Of a DNA stretch of 64,000 nucleotides, positions 8,669 to 15,672 are shown piece by piece. The position numbers were made by a program, and so were the translations under genes. Position 1 is the first letter of the stretch. Every line of letters begins with the position of its first letter. The notes below the pieces were generated by a model. That model saw only the letters and a program-made list of their open reading frames with translations. It made no database searches and had not been told where the DNA came from. Source of the stretch: Gammaproteobacteria bacterium (GTDB lineage Bacteria > Pseudomonadota > Gammaproteobacteria > Nevskiales > Nevskiaceae); the NCBI GenBank assembly GCA_022599775.1, contig JAHZLQ010000059.1, forward strand, positions 1 through 64,000. Reading direction: 5' to 3'.

Positions 8669-9538
8669 ATGGCCGACATCGTGCACCACCCCGAAAATCC
8701 TGCCGCGCCGCCGGCCGCCGAGCCTGATGCTCCCCCCTCGCCCGGAGCGCTGCGTTCCGAAACCTATCTGATCCTGCAGACCCGGCAGGCCCAGCGCTTG
8801 GTCCAGGGCCGGCGCGCGGAAGACGGCACGCCGGGAATCGTCGGCCTCACGCGGTTCGCGGCACTGCTGCGGCCGATCTGGAACGGTGCGCGCTCCGACG
8901 ATGCGTACGCAGACTGGTGGCTCGTGCGCATCCACGACGCGCTTGAGGAGTCCGAACGCGAGCTGCGAGCGTTGACGCAGCACGTCGATGCACTGCTCAA
9001 GCAGTTCCCTGGCATCTCCGTCAGCGTGGCGCAGTCGGTGGAGCCCGTGCGCATCCCTCTGGCCTTCAGCAACCCCTACGCCTTTCGCGGCAGTCACCTG
9101 CTGTCGCAGTTCGACGCACTGGTCCGCGGCATCCTCACGGCCCGACATGTCGCACTGCTGGATCGGGACAGCTCGGAACGCCTGCTGGCAGAAGGCGGGC
9201 GACACGCCCGGCGTGCCTATACATCTGCACTCGGCTACCGCTTCCTCGGTATCAATCGCGACGACCTGCGGATGATGACGGCCCGCGCCAGGCAGGCCGA
9301 AGAGGCCATGGGCCAGTTGCCACCGGATGTCGTGGAAGGCCGTCTGCGCGCGCCTCACGCACCGGATTCGGCACACGCCGCCTCGGAACGCGGTCGGCGC
9401 TTCGCGATGCGCGGCGCAGCCGTGCGGCCGGTATCGACAGAGAGTTCAGCGGCCGGGGCAGACTCGGAAACGACAGCACCAGCGGAAGCGCCAACTGACG
9501 GAGCCGAAATCGGCGAGCCCCTGCAAAGGGCCCTTTAA
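8669..9538 (+). CDS. TIGR03761 (PFL_4669-family) ICE protein
   Basis: Protein of 289 residues of the integrating-conjugative-element family TIGR03761, of unknown biochemical role but constant position in PFGI-1-like replication modules. Recognisable segments are SETYLILQTRQAQRLVQGR (near 32-50), GIVGLTRFAALLRPIWNGARSDDAYADWWL (two parts near 57-88) and FSNPYAFRGSHLLSQFDALVR near 130-152. The final 70 residues are Ala/Glu-rich and low in complexity. The ATG at 8669 has GGAG seven bases upstream. The 177 bases before it, after the replication gene, contain no convincing separate gene. Confidence 0.8.
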   Translation: MADIVHHPENPAAPPAAEPDAPPSPGALRSETYLILQTRQAQRLVQGRRAEDGTPGIVGLTRFAALLRPIWNGARSDDAYADWWLVRIHDALEESERELRALTQHVDALLKQFPGISVSVAQSVEPVRIPLAFSNPYAFRGSHLLSQFDALVRGILTARHVALLDRDSSERLLAEGGRHARRAYTSALGYRFLGINRDDLRMMTARARQAEEAMGQLPPDVVEGRLRAPHAPDSAHAASERGRRFAMRGAAVRPVSTESSAAGADSETTAPAEAPTDGAEIGEPLQRAL

Positions 9539-9607
9539 GGGTAAGGGGGAACGCTTGGCGAGCATCGCTCGCCGTGACCCCGAACGCCCGGCCATGGATG
9601 GCCGGGC
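9525..9607 (+). repeat. Cluster of three perfect inverted repeats
   Basis: Three dyads follow each other. AAAGGGCCCTTT (9525-9536) overlaps the end of the TIGR03761 gene. GGCGAGC-ATC-GCTCGCC lies at 9557-9573. A 10-bp-arm near-palindrome GCCCGGCCAT-GG-ATGGCCGGGC lies at 9586-9607. They occupy the 255-base gap before the DUF3158 gene. There is no T tract, so they are not standard rho-independent terminators. They could be RNA leaders, protein binding sites or extrudable cruciforms. Structure is seen; function is unknown. Confidence 0.6.
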
Positions 9608-9793
9608 CGGGCCCTCCGACCGGCACCAATGTCGCGCCAGGGATGGCGTTGCGCGGTCGCCAACAGGAGCGCGCGATCCGGCGACCGCTACCGTCATGCC
9701 ATGCGCCAGCCTACCCGCTGCACCAGCCCATGCCGGCCGAATCCCGTTTCCCTGCGCCAGGGGTGGACGCGCCCCCGCGGGCAGCCGGTCGTC

Positions 9794-10237
9794 ATGACGG
9801 AAGTGCATCTCGGCGAAGCGGACGCCCTGCGGCAGCTCGACGAGCGCCGGGACCGGTTCGAAAATCAGGGCCTGAGGCTGGTGCAGTGCTGGGACGAAGC
9901 GTTTCCGCGCGGCACGCTGCCTTTTCGCCTGGTGCGGCTGGGCGGCGAATCCAACACCTTGTTGCGCTGGCGCAGTGGTGCCGGCGCCCGGGAATCTGCG
10001 GGCCGCCGCTTCGAACTGATCCAGGCGTGCGATGTCTTCGCCACCCTTCCCGAGCCCGTTCGAAACCGGGTGCTCGACTTCGAGCAGCAGCGCATCGCGA
10101 TCAACCACGAATACGCCCTTGCCGCCTACGCCGCACAGCAGTTGCGCAGGCTGCTGTCTCAGCGAAATGCGCTGGCGCAGCTCAGACGCTTGCACCGTGC
10201 GGCGTCCAGGCTGCCAAACCCGACGCAGCGTCGCTGA
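9794..10237 (+). CDS. DUF3158-like ICE protein
   Basis: Protein of 147 residues resembling the DUF3158 family that lies between TIGR03761 and SSB in PFGI-1-like islands. The best-matching core is LPFRLVRLGGESNTLLRWRS (near 40-59), then LPEPVRNRVLDFEQQRIAINHEY. The latter is a helical hairpin also seen in family members. The ATG at 9794 gives a length near the family's usual size but the start is uncertain: the frame stays open upstream to 9629, with a Cys/Arg-rich sequence that looks non-coding. No function is known. Confidence 0.65.
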   Translation: MTEVHLGEADALRQLDERRDRFENQGLRLVQCWDEAFPRGTLPFRLVRLGGESNTLLRWRSGAGARESAGRRFELIQACDVFATLPEPVRNRVLDFEQQRIAINHEYALAAYAAQQLRRLLSQRNALAQLRRLHRAASRLPNPTQRR

Positions 10238-10303
10238 GGTTATGGATTCCAGGCCATCGCGACGGCCAGGACACTGCAGGCTCCCCGATTGGAGAGCCAC
10301 ACG

Positions 10304-10720
10304 ATGAGCAACGTCTTTCACGGCGCCGGAAATCTCGGCGATGCCCCGACCCTCAAGCGCGCCATCGTCGACGGCGAGCCGCAACCGGTACTGGAAATGT
10401 CGATCTACTTTGATCGGCCCGTGCCGGTCGAAGACAGCGTCTTCGAGGACCGCGGCGGCTTCTGGCTGAACGCAGAGATCTGGGGCAGGCGGGCCGAACA
10501 GGCAGCGCCCCTGCTGGCCAGGGGCGCTCGCGTCCGTATCGAAGGAACCCTGGTCCAGGACACCTGGCTCGACCGGGAAACCGAGGAAGAGCGCGTCGCC
10601 TTCAAGCTCAGGCTCGACTGGATCGCGATCGACCCGCTGCGAATCGAGCAGGTGAAGTTCAAGGAGTCGACACGTCCCCGGCGCGAGCTGGCCGATGACG
10701 AGGATCCGGGGGCGGAATGA
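10304..10720 (+). CDS. ssb: Single-stranded DNA-binding protein (ICE type)
   Basis: Protein of 138 residues with an OB-fold pattern: FHGAGNLGDAPTLKR at the N-terminus, GFWLNAEIWGRRAEQAAPLLARG near 50-72, VRIEGTLVQDTW near 74-85 and a strand KLRLDWIAIDPLRIE. Its strand order matches SSB rather than PriB. The C-terminus ends DDEDPGAE, acidic but without the DDDIPF tip that binds host partners in chromosomal SSB. It would coat single-stranded DNA during ICE replication or transfer. The ATG at 10304 follows GGAG by about nine bases. Confidence 0.85.
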   Translation: MSNVFHGAGNLGDAPTLKRAIVDGEPQPVLEMSIYFDRPVPVEDSVFEDRGGFWLNAEIWGRRAEQAAPLLARGARVRIEGTLVQDTWLDRETEEERVAFKLRLDWIAIDPLRIEQVKFKESTRPRRELADDEDPGAE

Positions 10721-10729
10721 CCGGCTGAC

Positions 10730-11020
10730 TTACCCGCCGAAATCGTCTGGCCACATCCGCGCTCCGTGGAGCACGCGCAAAATGCGGACCGTATCGTCAC
10801 TGGCTCGATATGCCGCGATGTACACGGTTCCGGCGATGACCAGTTCGCGCGTTCCGGCGATACGGCCGGGACGGCCCATCTCCGGAAACTGCATGAGGCG
10901 TCCGACCCGCTCGGCGATCCTCTCGTCGAGCCTCACCGCCGCCGCCGGATTGTCGGCCGCGACGGTATCAAAGATTTCCTCTCGATCCATGATCGCCAGC
11001 AGCGACCATTCAAGCTTCAC
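10730..11020 (-). CDS. relE: RelE/ParE-family toxin
   Basis: Protein of 96 residues with the RelE/ParE fold pattern: LEWSLLAIMDREEIFDTVAADNP (helical hairpin, in two parts), RLMQFPEMGRPGRIAGTREL near 41-60, and YIAAYRASDDTVRILRVLHGARMWP at the C-terminus. Family members cleave ribosome-bound mRNA or poison gyrase; the LHGARMWP ending is usual for the RelE/ParE type II toxins annotated as YafQ/RelE-like. It starts with GTG overlapping the antitoxin stop by four bases. The pair lies opposite to the backbone genes, as inserted addiction cargo. Toxin class (RNase or gyrase poison) cannot be decided. Confidence 0.88.
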   Translation of the reverse strand: MKLEWSLLAIMDREEIFDTVAADNPAAAVRLDERIAERVGRLMQFPEMGRPGRIAGTRELVIAGTVYIAAYRASDDTVRILRVLHGARMWPDDFGG

Positions 11021-11340
11021 TCATCGGCTCCCGACGTCTGCCCGTTCACTGGACCCAGGGCCGCGGCACGGCGCCTGGCGAAGTGCGCCTCGACCTCTTC
11101 GTGAGGGACTGCCGGCCGCAGGTCATCCAGGGCCTGTTGCACCTTGGCCCGGAACCAGGCGTCGTGTGCGGCCGGATCCGCAGTGAACTCGAAGGGCAGC
11201 GCCCCCTCCCTGGCGATTCGTGTCAGCAGGATGCGGACCGCATCGGAGACCGTGAGTCCCATGCCGTCCAGCACCTCGGCGGCGCGATCCTTCAGCGCCG
11301 GATCGATACGCGCCTGAACCAAAGCAGTAGCGGCCATCAT
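11017..11340 (-). CDS. relB: RelB/DinJ-family antitoxin
   Basis: Protein of 107 residues. Residues 4-50 are a ribbon-helix-helix RelB/DinJ domain: ATALVQARIDPALKDRAAEVL, then LTVSDAVRILLTRIAREGALPFE. The C-terminal half (AHDAWFRAKVQQALDDLRPAVPHEEV) is the usual toxin-binding tail. Two adjacent ATG codons at 11340 and 11337 are possible starts; AAGGGG lies just upstream. It precedes the toxin with a GTGA overlap. The two would form a DNA-binding complex that represses its own promoter within 11341-11380. Confidence 0.88.
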   Translation of the reverse strand: MMAATALVQARIDPALKDRAAEVLDGMGLTVSDAVRILLTRIAREGALPFEFTADPAAHDAWFRAKVQQALDDLRPAVPHEEVEAHFARRRAAALGPVNGQTSGADE

Positions 11341-11708
11341 GCACCCCTTCATTCGAGAAACAGGGGGCGATTGTAATTCATTTGAACGACAACCGGTCAC
11401 GGCGTGCGTGCCATGACGATACCGCGGCGAGGACCGGGGAGGTTTCGACTCGCGGCCATGCGGTGCCGGTCCGGACAATCCATTTTCGAAATCTGAGTCG
11501 TCGTGACACCCGACGTCATCGGTCTTCGTCTCGTCCGCTCGCACCCGCGAGCGCCCACGCCACTTCGGATCGGGAAGAGTGGCGCAGCCTCGAAGCTGTC
11601 GATCCGTTGATCCAATCGCGAGCTGCGCTCGCACGCCCGGCCGGGGATGCGTCCCGATCGGGATCGCTCCTCCGGCCTGCATCCCTCAACCACGACCTGG
11701 AGAATCTC
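11341..11708 (+). other. Long leader before the STY4534-type gene
   Basis: No convincing gene is seen in these 368 bases. The left part must hold the promoter of the minus-strand relBE pair. The right part is the leader of the plus-strand gene at 11709 and contains the perfect 12-base palindrome TCCCGATCGGGA at 11652-11663. An open frame running through it into the downstream gene lacks family similarity and a ribosome site. Confidence 0.5.
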
Positions 11709-12173
11709 ATGCCCAGCCATTCTGTTGATACCAACGCCACGAGCAACGGCGATCGCTACTTCAACCTGCACACCACCGGCATCGGGTACCTGAACCGCGC
11801 CCGCGAGGTGCCGGTCAAGAAAGGTGCCTTCCTCGCCGTCGACGTCACCGCGCTGCGCGGCTCCGCCGATGACGTCGAGTACACCCGCCTGGACTGCCGC
11901 GTCAGCGGCCGCGAGGCGCAGTCGCTCGTGCGTCGGCTCAAGCCCGATATCGACGCCCGGAAAAAGGTGCTGATCGGCTTCAAGGCCGGCGACCTGTATC
12001 CCGAAACCTTCGTCTACGAGAACGGTGAGCGCAAGGGCCAGACCGGCGTCAGCCTCAAGGCCCACCTGCTGCGGATCACCTGGGCGAAGGTGGACGGCGT
12101 CACGGTCTATACGGCGCCATCGGACGCTCCGACGGAGCCAGCCGACACGGCGCCGGCCGAAGCCATCGCCTGA
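11709..12173 (+). CDS. STY4534-family ICE replication protein
   Basis: Protein of 154 residues of the STY4534/DUF3577 family, a constant member of PFGI-1-like replication modules. Family-like segments are YFNLHTTGIGYLNRAREV (17-34), KGAFLAVDVTALRGSADDVEYTR near 38-60 in two parts, and LIGFKAGDLYPETFVYENGERKGQ near 91-114. The pattern suggests a single compact beta-rich, OB-like domain with an Ala/Pro-rich tail from about 140. An SSB-like role has been suggested for such proteins only by context; direct function is unknown. The ATG at 11709 is preceded by CTGGAGAATCTC. Confidence 0.82.
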   Translation: MPSHSVDTNATSNGDRYFNLHTTGIGYLNRAREVPVKKGAFLAVDVTALRGSADDVEYTRLDCRVSGREAQSLVRRLKPDIDARKKVLIGFKAGDLYPETFVYENGERKGQTGVSLKAHLLRITWAKVDGVTVYTAPSDAPTEPADTAPAEAIA

Positions 12174-12191
12174 ATCCGATTCAAATCTGCC

Positions 12192-12231
12192 CCCGCGGTG
12201 CAGTCGCCCCGCCGGGGCGGTGTGCCGCGGG
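12192..12231 (+). promoter_or_regulatory. Nested hairpin in leader of the DUF3275 gene
   Basis: Outer arms CCCGCGG (12192-12198) and CCGCGGG (12225-12231) enclose a perfect inner stem CGCCCCG-C-CGGGGCG (12205-12219). It ends 34 bases before the DUF3275 start. No T tract follows. It belongs to a series of strong hairpins placed before single genes in this part of the element. Confidence 0.6.
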
Positions 12232-12264
12232 TGTGCCTCGACTCGACACAACCTGGAGCTCACC

Positions 12265-12852
12265 ATGCTCAAGCTCAGTGGAACCCTGGCGATCCGCACG
12301 ATCCACGGCACCCGCGGCGCGTTCAACGTCGGCCGCCTGTTGACCGAAATCGGCGAGTTCGCCGTCAAGGACTCCCTCATCGAGGAATACGATGAGGGTC
12401 GCTACAAGGGCGAGTTCGGCATCATCGCCATCACGCCTTCCACCTACTTTGCCGCCGGCCGGACCGTGGTCGAGGTCCGCGCGCGGCTCGGCAGCATCGC
12501 CCTGGAAGACATCGCGGCGCTGGCCGGCGACGACCGTTCGCCGATCACCGAACCCGACCCGATCGAATCGGAACCCGTATCCACGGGGCACGCTTCGATC
12601 GACATCGGCAATGCCGAATCTGCCGTTGCGGCGTTCGACACGGCAGTGGTCACCGAAGGCAGCAACAGCCCCGACGACGCCGAACACGCATTGCAAACGC
12701 TGTTCGGTTCGCTGTGGCCGCTGGAGGCCCGCGTCAAGCTCGACCCGACCGCCGATCGCGGCCTGTTCCGCACTCAGCGGGACAAGCTCAAGGAACTGGG
12801 TTATCGGTTTCAGCCGGTCGGCCAGATCTGGGAGCGCGCCGAGGCGTCGTGA
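12265..12852 (+). CDS. DUF3275 ICE protein
   Basis: Protein of 195 residues of the DUF3275 family. The conserved N-terminal domain is plain: LSGTLAIRTIHGTRGAFNVGRL (two overlapping strands, 3-24), EIGEFAVKDSLIEEYDEGRYKGEF near 27-50, and AAGRTVVEVRARLGSI near 62-77. The C-terminal part has a second module, LFGSLWPLEARVKLDPTADR then LFRTQRDKLKELGYRFQPVGQIWER, that recurs in ICE proteins of this family. Function is unknown. It has CTGGAGCTCACC before the ATG. It closes the replication block. Confidence 0.85.
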   Translation: MLKLSGTLAIRTIHGTRGAFNVGRLLTEIGEFAVKDSLIEEYDEGRYKGEFGIIAITPSTYFAAGRTVVEVRARLGSIALEDIAALAGDDRSPITEPDPIESEPVSTGHASIDIGNAESAVAAFDTAVVTEGSNSPDDAEHALQTLFGSLWPLEARVKLDPTADRGLFRTQRDKLKELGYRFQPVGQIWERAEAS

Positions 12853-13127
12853 TGCCTTTGCCACATCCAAGGCCGGTGACGATGCATGTCGCCGGCCTTC
12901 CCGGAGCGGCTGTTGTCGCGGACGCTGCGGGAAGGCCGACGGCCTTCATCGACGACGCCGGCCGCCCGCCGCCGGGACGAGGCCGGGTCCCTTTGTACGG
13001 TCCACCGCGATTCCGGGACCGTGCCGGATTGCATAGGCCCAAGCGCCCCGAACCCTGGGCCGGACAGATTCCGACAGGCAGCTCGCACGGGAAGACGCTG
13101 CTCGAAGACTTCCAGGGGCACGGCTGA
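12852..13127 (+). CDS. Possible small coupled open frame, unknown
   Basis: A 91-codon frame starts at an ATG overlapping the DUF3275 stop (TGATG), an arrangement typical of coupled translation. The predicted peptide is Pro/Arg/Gly-rich without recognisable motifs. The composition could be only that of GC-rich non-coding DNA. It is listed because the start context is good, not because a family is recognised. If it is not a gene, 12853-13511 is a 659-base non-coding stretch holding two strong hairpins. Confidence 0.25.
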   Translation: MPLPHPRPVTMHVAGLPGAAVVADAAGRPTAFIDDAGRPPPGRGRVPLYGPPRFRDRAGLHRPKRPEPWAGQIPTGSSHGKTLLEDFQGHG

Positions 13128-13229
13128 AAGCCGTCACCCAGCACCGCGGCCATTTTCACCGTCTTGCCGCAGCGCCACCTCGACCCGATTGCCGGACTCC
13201 CGCGCTTCACCGGCAAGAATCCTTCGCAG

Positions 13230-13262
13230 GTCCCGCAGCCCCAAGGCTTGGGGCTGCGGGAC
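13230..13262 (+). repeat. Perfect 15-bp hairpin
   Basis: Arms at 13230-13244 (GTCCCGCAGCCCCAA) and 13248-13262 are exact reverse complements with a 3-base loop GGC. This is the strongest dyad in the window. It lies 250 bases before the DUF6573 gene. After the stem come ACTTTCC-like bases rather than a T run, so a rho-independent terminator is unlikely but a structured RNA is possible on either strand. Confidence 0.7.
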
Positions 13263-13431
13263 TTTCCAGGGCGGTTCGCAAGCAGCCCAAGGCTTGCACT
13301 GCCGTGGAAAGTCTCAGGGATCTCGTTGACGTGGCGACTGCGTTTTCAGTCGCAAGCCGTGCCGGCCGAGGAAGCACGGTTCGGTCCTCCGGGTGCATTC
13401 CGGGGATCGTCGGCCTTTCATCCAGTCCGCC

Positions 13432-13475
13432 CGCCCCGCGGGTATCCCGTCCGGGGCGTTCGTACCCCGACGGGG
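13432..13475 (+). promoter_or_regulatory. Nested hairpins in leader of the DUF6573-like gene
   Basis: CGCCCCG (13432-13438) pairs with CGGGGCG (13452-13458), and inside it CGGG-TAT-CCCG (13439-13449) forms a second stem. A short hairpin CCCC-GAC-GGGG follows at 13465-13475. The pair ends 37 bases before the start codon at 13512. A ribosome site GGAGAG lies downstream, so the stems would sit in the 5' leader. Confidence 0.55.
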
Positions 13476-13511
13476 GGCGTGCTCTCCCGGATTCGTTCCA
13501 GGAGAGACACG

Positions 13512-13952
13512 ATGTTCGACTCAATGCAGGCGTACCCGCCCAGCTCTTGCTTTTCCCGTTACCGGCAGGCTGCCACTGCCGATGCGCCTCGACACGAAAC
13601 ACCGCTGTACTCGCGCACCCAGGCGATCCGCGACGGAATGCTCATCGACGTCACGCCGCTCGCGCGCGAGGTCGGATTCAGGGATGCCGTCGCGTTCACG
13701 CGACGCGCACTGATTCAATCCACCGGCGGCTGCAGTGCCGATCAGCCTGACTTCGACGCCCGGCTGTTGCTCCTGCTGTTCTCGGCCGCCTCGGCACTGC
13801 GGGCCCAGTCGCACCGCCGGTTGACCGAAGTCGATTTCACCGTTCATCCCCCTGCCGGCCCCGACCACGGTCCGGTAGTGGCGCTGAAGATCATCGCCGG
13901 CCCCGGCGATCGAGGGGAAACGGTGCTCACGATTCTGTCGGTCGACGACTGA
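13512..13952 (+). CDS. DUF6573-like ICE protein
   Basis: Protein of 146 residues resembling the DUF6573 family of plasmids and ICEs. The characteristic opening is YSRTQAIRDGMLIDVTPLAREVGFR (near 33-57 in two parts), followed by AVAFTRRALIQS and an acidic segment ending in DARLLLLLFSAASALR near 80-95. The remainder forms beta-strand-rich sequence ending ETVLTILSVDD. No catalytic motif is seen and the function is unknown. The gene stands alone between structured leaders. The ATG has AGGAGAGACACG just upstream. Confidence 0.72.
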   Translation: MFDSMQAYPPSSCFSRYRQAATADAPRHETPLYSRTQAIRDGMLIDVTPLAREVGFRDAVAFTRRALIQSTGGCSADQPDFDARLLLLLFSAASALRAQSHRRLTEVDFTVHPPAGPDHGPVVALKIIAGPGDRGETVLTILSVDD

Positions 13953-14013
13953 AGCAGCGCGGCACTCCGCCCTTTCACCCTTCTCCCGGATATCCCGCTG
14001 TGCCGGCAAGCCG

Positions 14014-14040
14014 TCGCTGCAGCGAGATACCCCGCGGGGT
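14014..14040 (+). repeat. Two adjacent 12-base palindromes before the zinc-ribbon gene
   Basis: TCGCTGCAGCGA (14014-14025) and ACCCCGCGGGGT (14029-14040) are both perfect palindromes, three bases apart and 23 bases before the start codon at 14064. They could be operator sites or small RNA stems; no T tract follows. Confidence 0.55.
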
Positions 14041-14063
14041 TCATTTCGTTCGGAGATTTCTCC

Positions 14064-14273
14064 ATGACTTCATCGCCCCGACCTCTGTCCGATCGCCAAT
14101 ACGTCCGCTCGAAAGGTCTGCGCTGTCCGTTCTGCCGGGCCTGCGACATCGAGGGCCTGGCCGGACTCGACATCGACGCTGGCGTTGCGACCCAGGAAGT
14201 GCGTTGCAATGCCTGCCAGCGCTTCTGGACCGACATCTACCGACTGTCCGGCTACCAGCCCGCCTCTGACTGA
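14064..14273 (+). CDS. Small zinc-ribbon protein
   Basis: Protein of 69 residues with four cysteines placed as a zinc ribbon: CPFCRAC near 21-27 and CNACQRFW near 47-54. The text LRCPFCRACDIEG and VRCNACQRFWTDIYRL is reminiscent of ribbons in ICE and phage proteins that bind nucleic acid. The family is not recognised beyond that. The ATG is preceded by CGGAGATTTCTCC. It is monocistronic, between two hairpin-bearing leaders. A regulatory or DNA-binding adaptor role is possible but unproven. Confidence 0.7.
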   Translation: MTSSPRPLSDRQYVRSKGLRCPFCRACDIEGLAGLDIDAGVATQEVRCNACQRFWTDIYRLSGYQPASD

Positions 14274-14350
14274 ATCCGGCGCAGGCATTCAAGACCCGCC
14301 GATGTTGCGAACCGTTTTCCGATTGAGCCGCTTGACACGCTGAACCACGC

Positions 14351-14411
14351 TCAGGCGCCACTTCGGTGGCGTCTTCCCGGAGCGGCGCGTGCGCCGTTGC
14401 GGAAAGACGCC
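14351..14411 (+). promoter_or_regulatory. Mutually exclusive hairpins in a long leader
   Basis: CGCCAC-TTCG-GTGGCG (14356-14371) is a perfect stem with a UUCG tetraloop. Its right arm overlaps the left arm of a second structure: GGCGTCTTCCCG (14368-14379) with CGGAAAGACGCC (14400-14411), one mismatch, enclosing GGCGC-GT-GCGCC. The two stems cannot form together, the layout of an attenuator or riboswitch-like element. They begin about 275 bases before the gene at 14630. The outer arm sequence recurs at 19207-19257. Confidence 0.5.
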
Positions 14412-14532
14412 GAGCGGAATTCGATGTTTTTCCTGGCGACGAGGACATCGTCGCACCACAGCAGCTTCAGGTCCGGCAGAGCTGCGCGATCGCACCGATC
14501 GGGACCTTTCTCCACTACTCATCCTCCAGCAA

Positions 14533-14587
14533 GGAACGGCTCGTTCACTGAGCCGTTCCACCCACCCGCCGGGGCACCGACGCCCCG
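14533..14587 (+). promoter_or_regulatory. Two hairpins upstream of the gene at 14630
   Basis: GGAACGGCTC (14533-14542) pairs exactly with GAGCCGTTCC (14550-14559) around a 7-base loop. CGGGGC-ACCGAC-GCCCCG follows at 14570-14587. Together with 14351-14411 they fill much of the 356-base interval between 14274 and 14629, which contains no convincing gene. Confidence 0.55.
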
Positions 14588-14629
14588 ACCGGGCGCGTGC
14601 CATCCGGCTTCTCTCTAAGGAGACATCGC

Positions 14630-14992
14630 ATGAACGTCTGGTTCAAGAACTGGAGCTGCACCACGGTCTGGGGCTTCTACGGCAACGGCCGTATCGGCCT
14701 GCGCTTGGTCGAGGGCGGCTCGCCAGTGGCAACCGCCACGGTCAACACCACGATCGACGTCGGACTCGACCAAATCGTCGTCAAGGAATACGGCGAAAAC
14801 GAAGGGCTGATCGAGGCCCTGATCGAAGCCGGCGTCATCGACCCCGCATTCGAGGCCGTCTACATCGGCCACTTCGACGCTCGCTGCGCCCGCAGCCGGC
14901 TGACGCCCACCGCACTGGCGGAGGCCTATGGCCTGCCGTCGCCCTCCGGCTCGCTTTCCACCCGGGATCGAGACGAGCTGCGCGTCCGCTGA
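14630..14992 (+). CDS. Conserved-looking ICE protein, unknown
   Basis: Protein of 120 residues without a family I can name. The sequence is compact and well-behaved (WFKNWSCTTVWGFYGNGRIGL, two parts, at the start; DQIVVKEYGENEGLIEALIEAGVI in the middle). It has an aromatic N-terminus and no membrane segment. TAAGGAGA lies seven bases before the ATG, strong support for this start. It is separated by only 33 bases from the next gene, so the two may be cotranscribed. Its long structured leader suggests post-transcriptional control. Confidence 0.7.
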   Translation: MNVWFKNWSCTTVWGFYGNGRIGLRLVEGGSPVATATVNTTIDVGLDQIVVKEYGENEGLIEALIEAGVIDPAFEAVYIGHFDARCARSRLTPTALAEAYGLPSPSGSLSTRDRDELRVR

Positions 14993-15025
14993 GCGTTCCC
15001 TTCCCCACTTCACAAGGAGTTCGAT

Positions 15026-15613
15026 ATGGGCTGGTTATTCACACCTGGACAATCGCGTTCGCAACTGATCGAACGACTCGTCCGTCACGAAGACAACGAC
15101 CGAGCACACCATGCCACGCTCGCGCACTGCGTGCGCGGCAATGTGCTGTGGACCGTCCGCGAAGTCACATTCAAAACCACCGAGTCCGGCTATCTACCGG
15201 GCTTTCCGCAGCGCTATATCGGCTGCGATCTGATGGCCTGCCAGCGCGGATTCGGCTGGGGCTACAAGGATATGTCCGAAAGCATGGGCCCCTGCTACTA
15301 CCACTGCCCGCTGGCCTATCTGGACAGGGTTCCGGAAGCCAACGCCGAGTGGCGTGCCGCGGTGCGGCTCTGGCATGAGCGGCACAGTCGGCCGATCCGC
15401 GTCGGCGAAATCTGGTCGATCGTTCCGGGCTACTCGGTCCGCGCCGTCGAAATCGTCTGCGCACGCCCCCTGCGGGGCCGCGACCGGCACGACGGCGTGG
15501 TTTATCGGATCAGGCGCGACCTGCTGGATTTCCGTCAGCAGGATGCCGCGCCCGAATCCGAAGACGTGCAGCTACCGCTGCCCGCAGTCGCCACAGAGGC
15601 CGTCTCGGCCTGA
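15026..15613 (+). CDS. DUF6927-like ICE protein
   Basis: Protein of 195 residues resembling the DUF6927 family. It opens with GWLFTPGQSRSQLIERLV, has LWTVREVTFK near 43-52 and the Cys/Gly-rich stretch CDLMACQRGFGWGYKDMSESMGPCYYHCP (in parts) near 68-97. Such proteins are common on ICEs and plasmids near replication or repair genes, and no activity is known. The cysteines and histidine (C68, C73, C90, H93, C94 approximately) could bind a metal. AAGGAGTTCGAT precedes the ATG. A terminator-like stem follows the stop. Confidence 0.75.
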   Translation: MGWLFTPGQSRSQLIERLVRHEDNDRAHHATLAHCVRGNVLWTVREVTFKTTESGYLPGFPQRYIGCDLMACQRGFGWGYKDMSESMGPCYYHCPLAYLDRVPEANAEWRAAVRLWHERHSRPIRVGEIWSIVPGYSVRAVEIVCARPLRGRDRHDGVVYRIRRDLLDFRQQDAAPESEDVQLPLPAVATEAVSA

Positions 15614-15616
15614 CCC

Positions 15617-15646
15617 GCGGTGGATGGCCCGTCCATCCACCGCTTT
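15617..15646 (+). terminator. Terminator-like hairpin after the DUF6927-like gene
   Basis: GCGGTGGATGG (15617-15627) pairs perfectly over 11 bp with CCATCCACCGC (15633-15643) around CCCGT and is followed by TTT. It starts four bases after the stop codon at 15613. The T run is short, so termination may be partial and the stem may also act in the leader of the gene at 15673. Confidence 0.6.
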
Positions 15647-15672
15647 CCCAATTCACTTTCAGGAGTTTTCCC

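Noticed and set aside
14389-15378. 329-codon plus-strand frame across two small genes
   Set aside because: It is Arg/Ser-rich and runs through the leader hairpins and both genes at 14630 and 15026, which have better ribosome sites and protein-like sequence.
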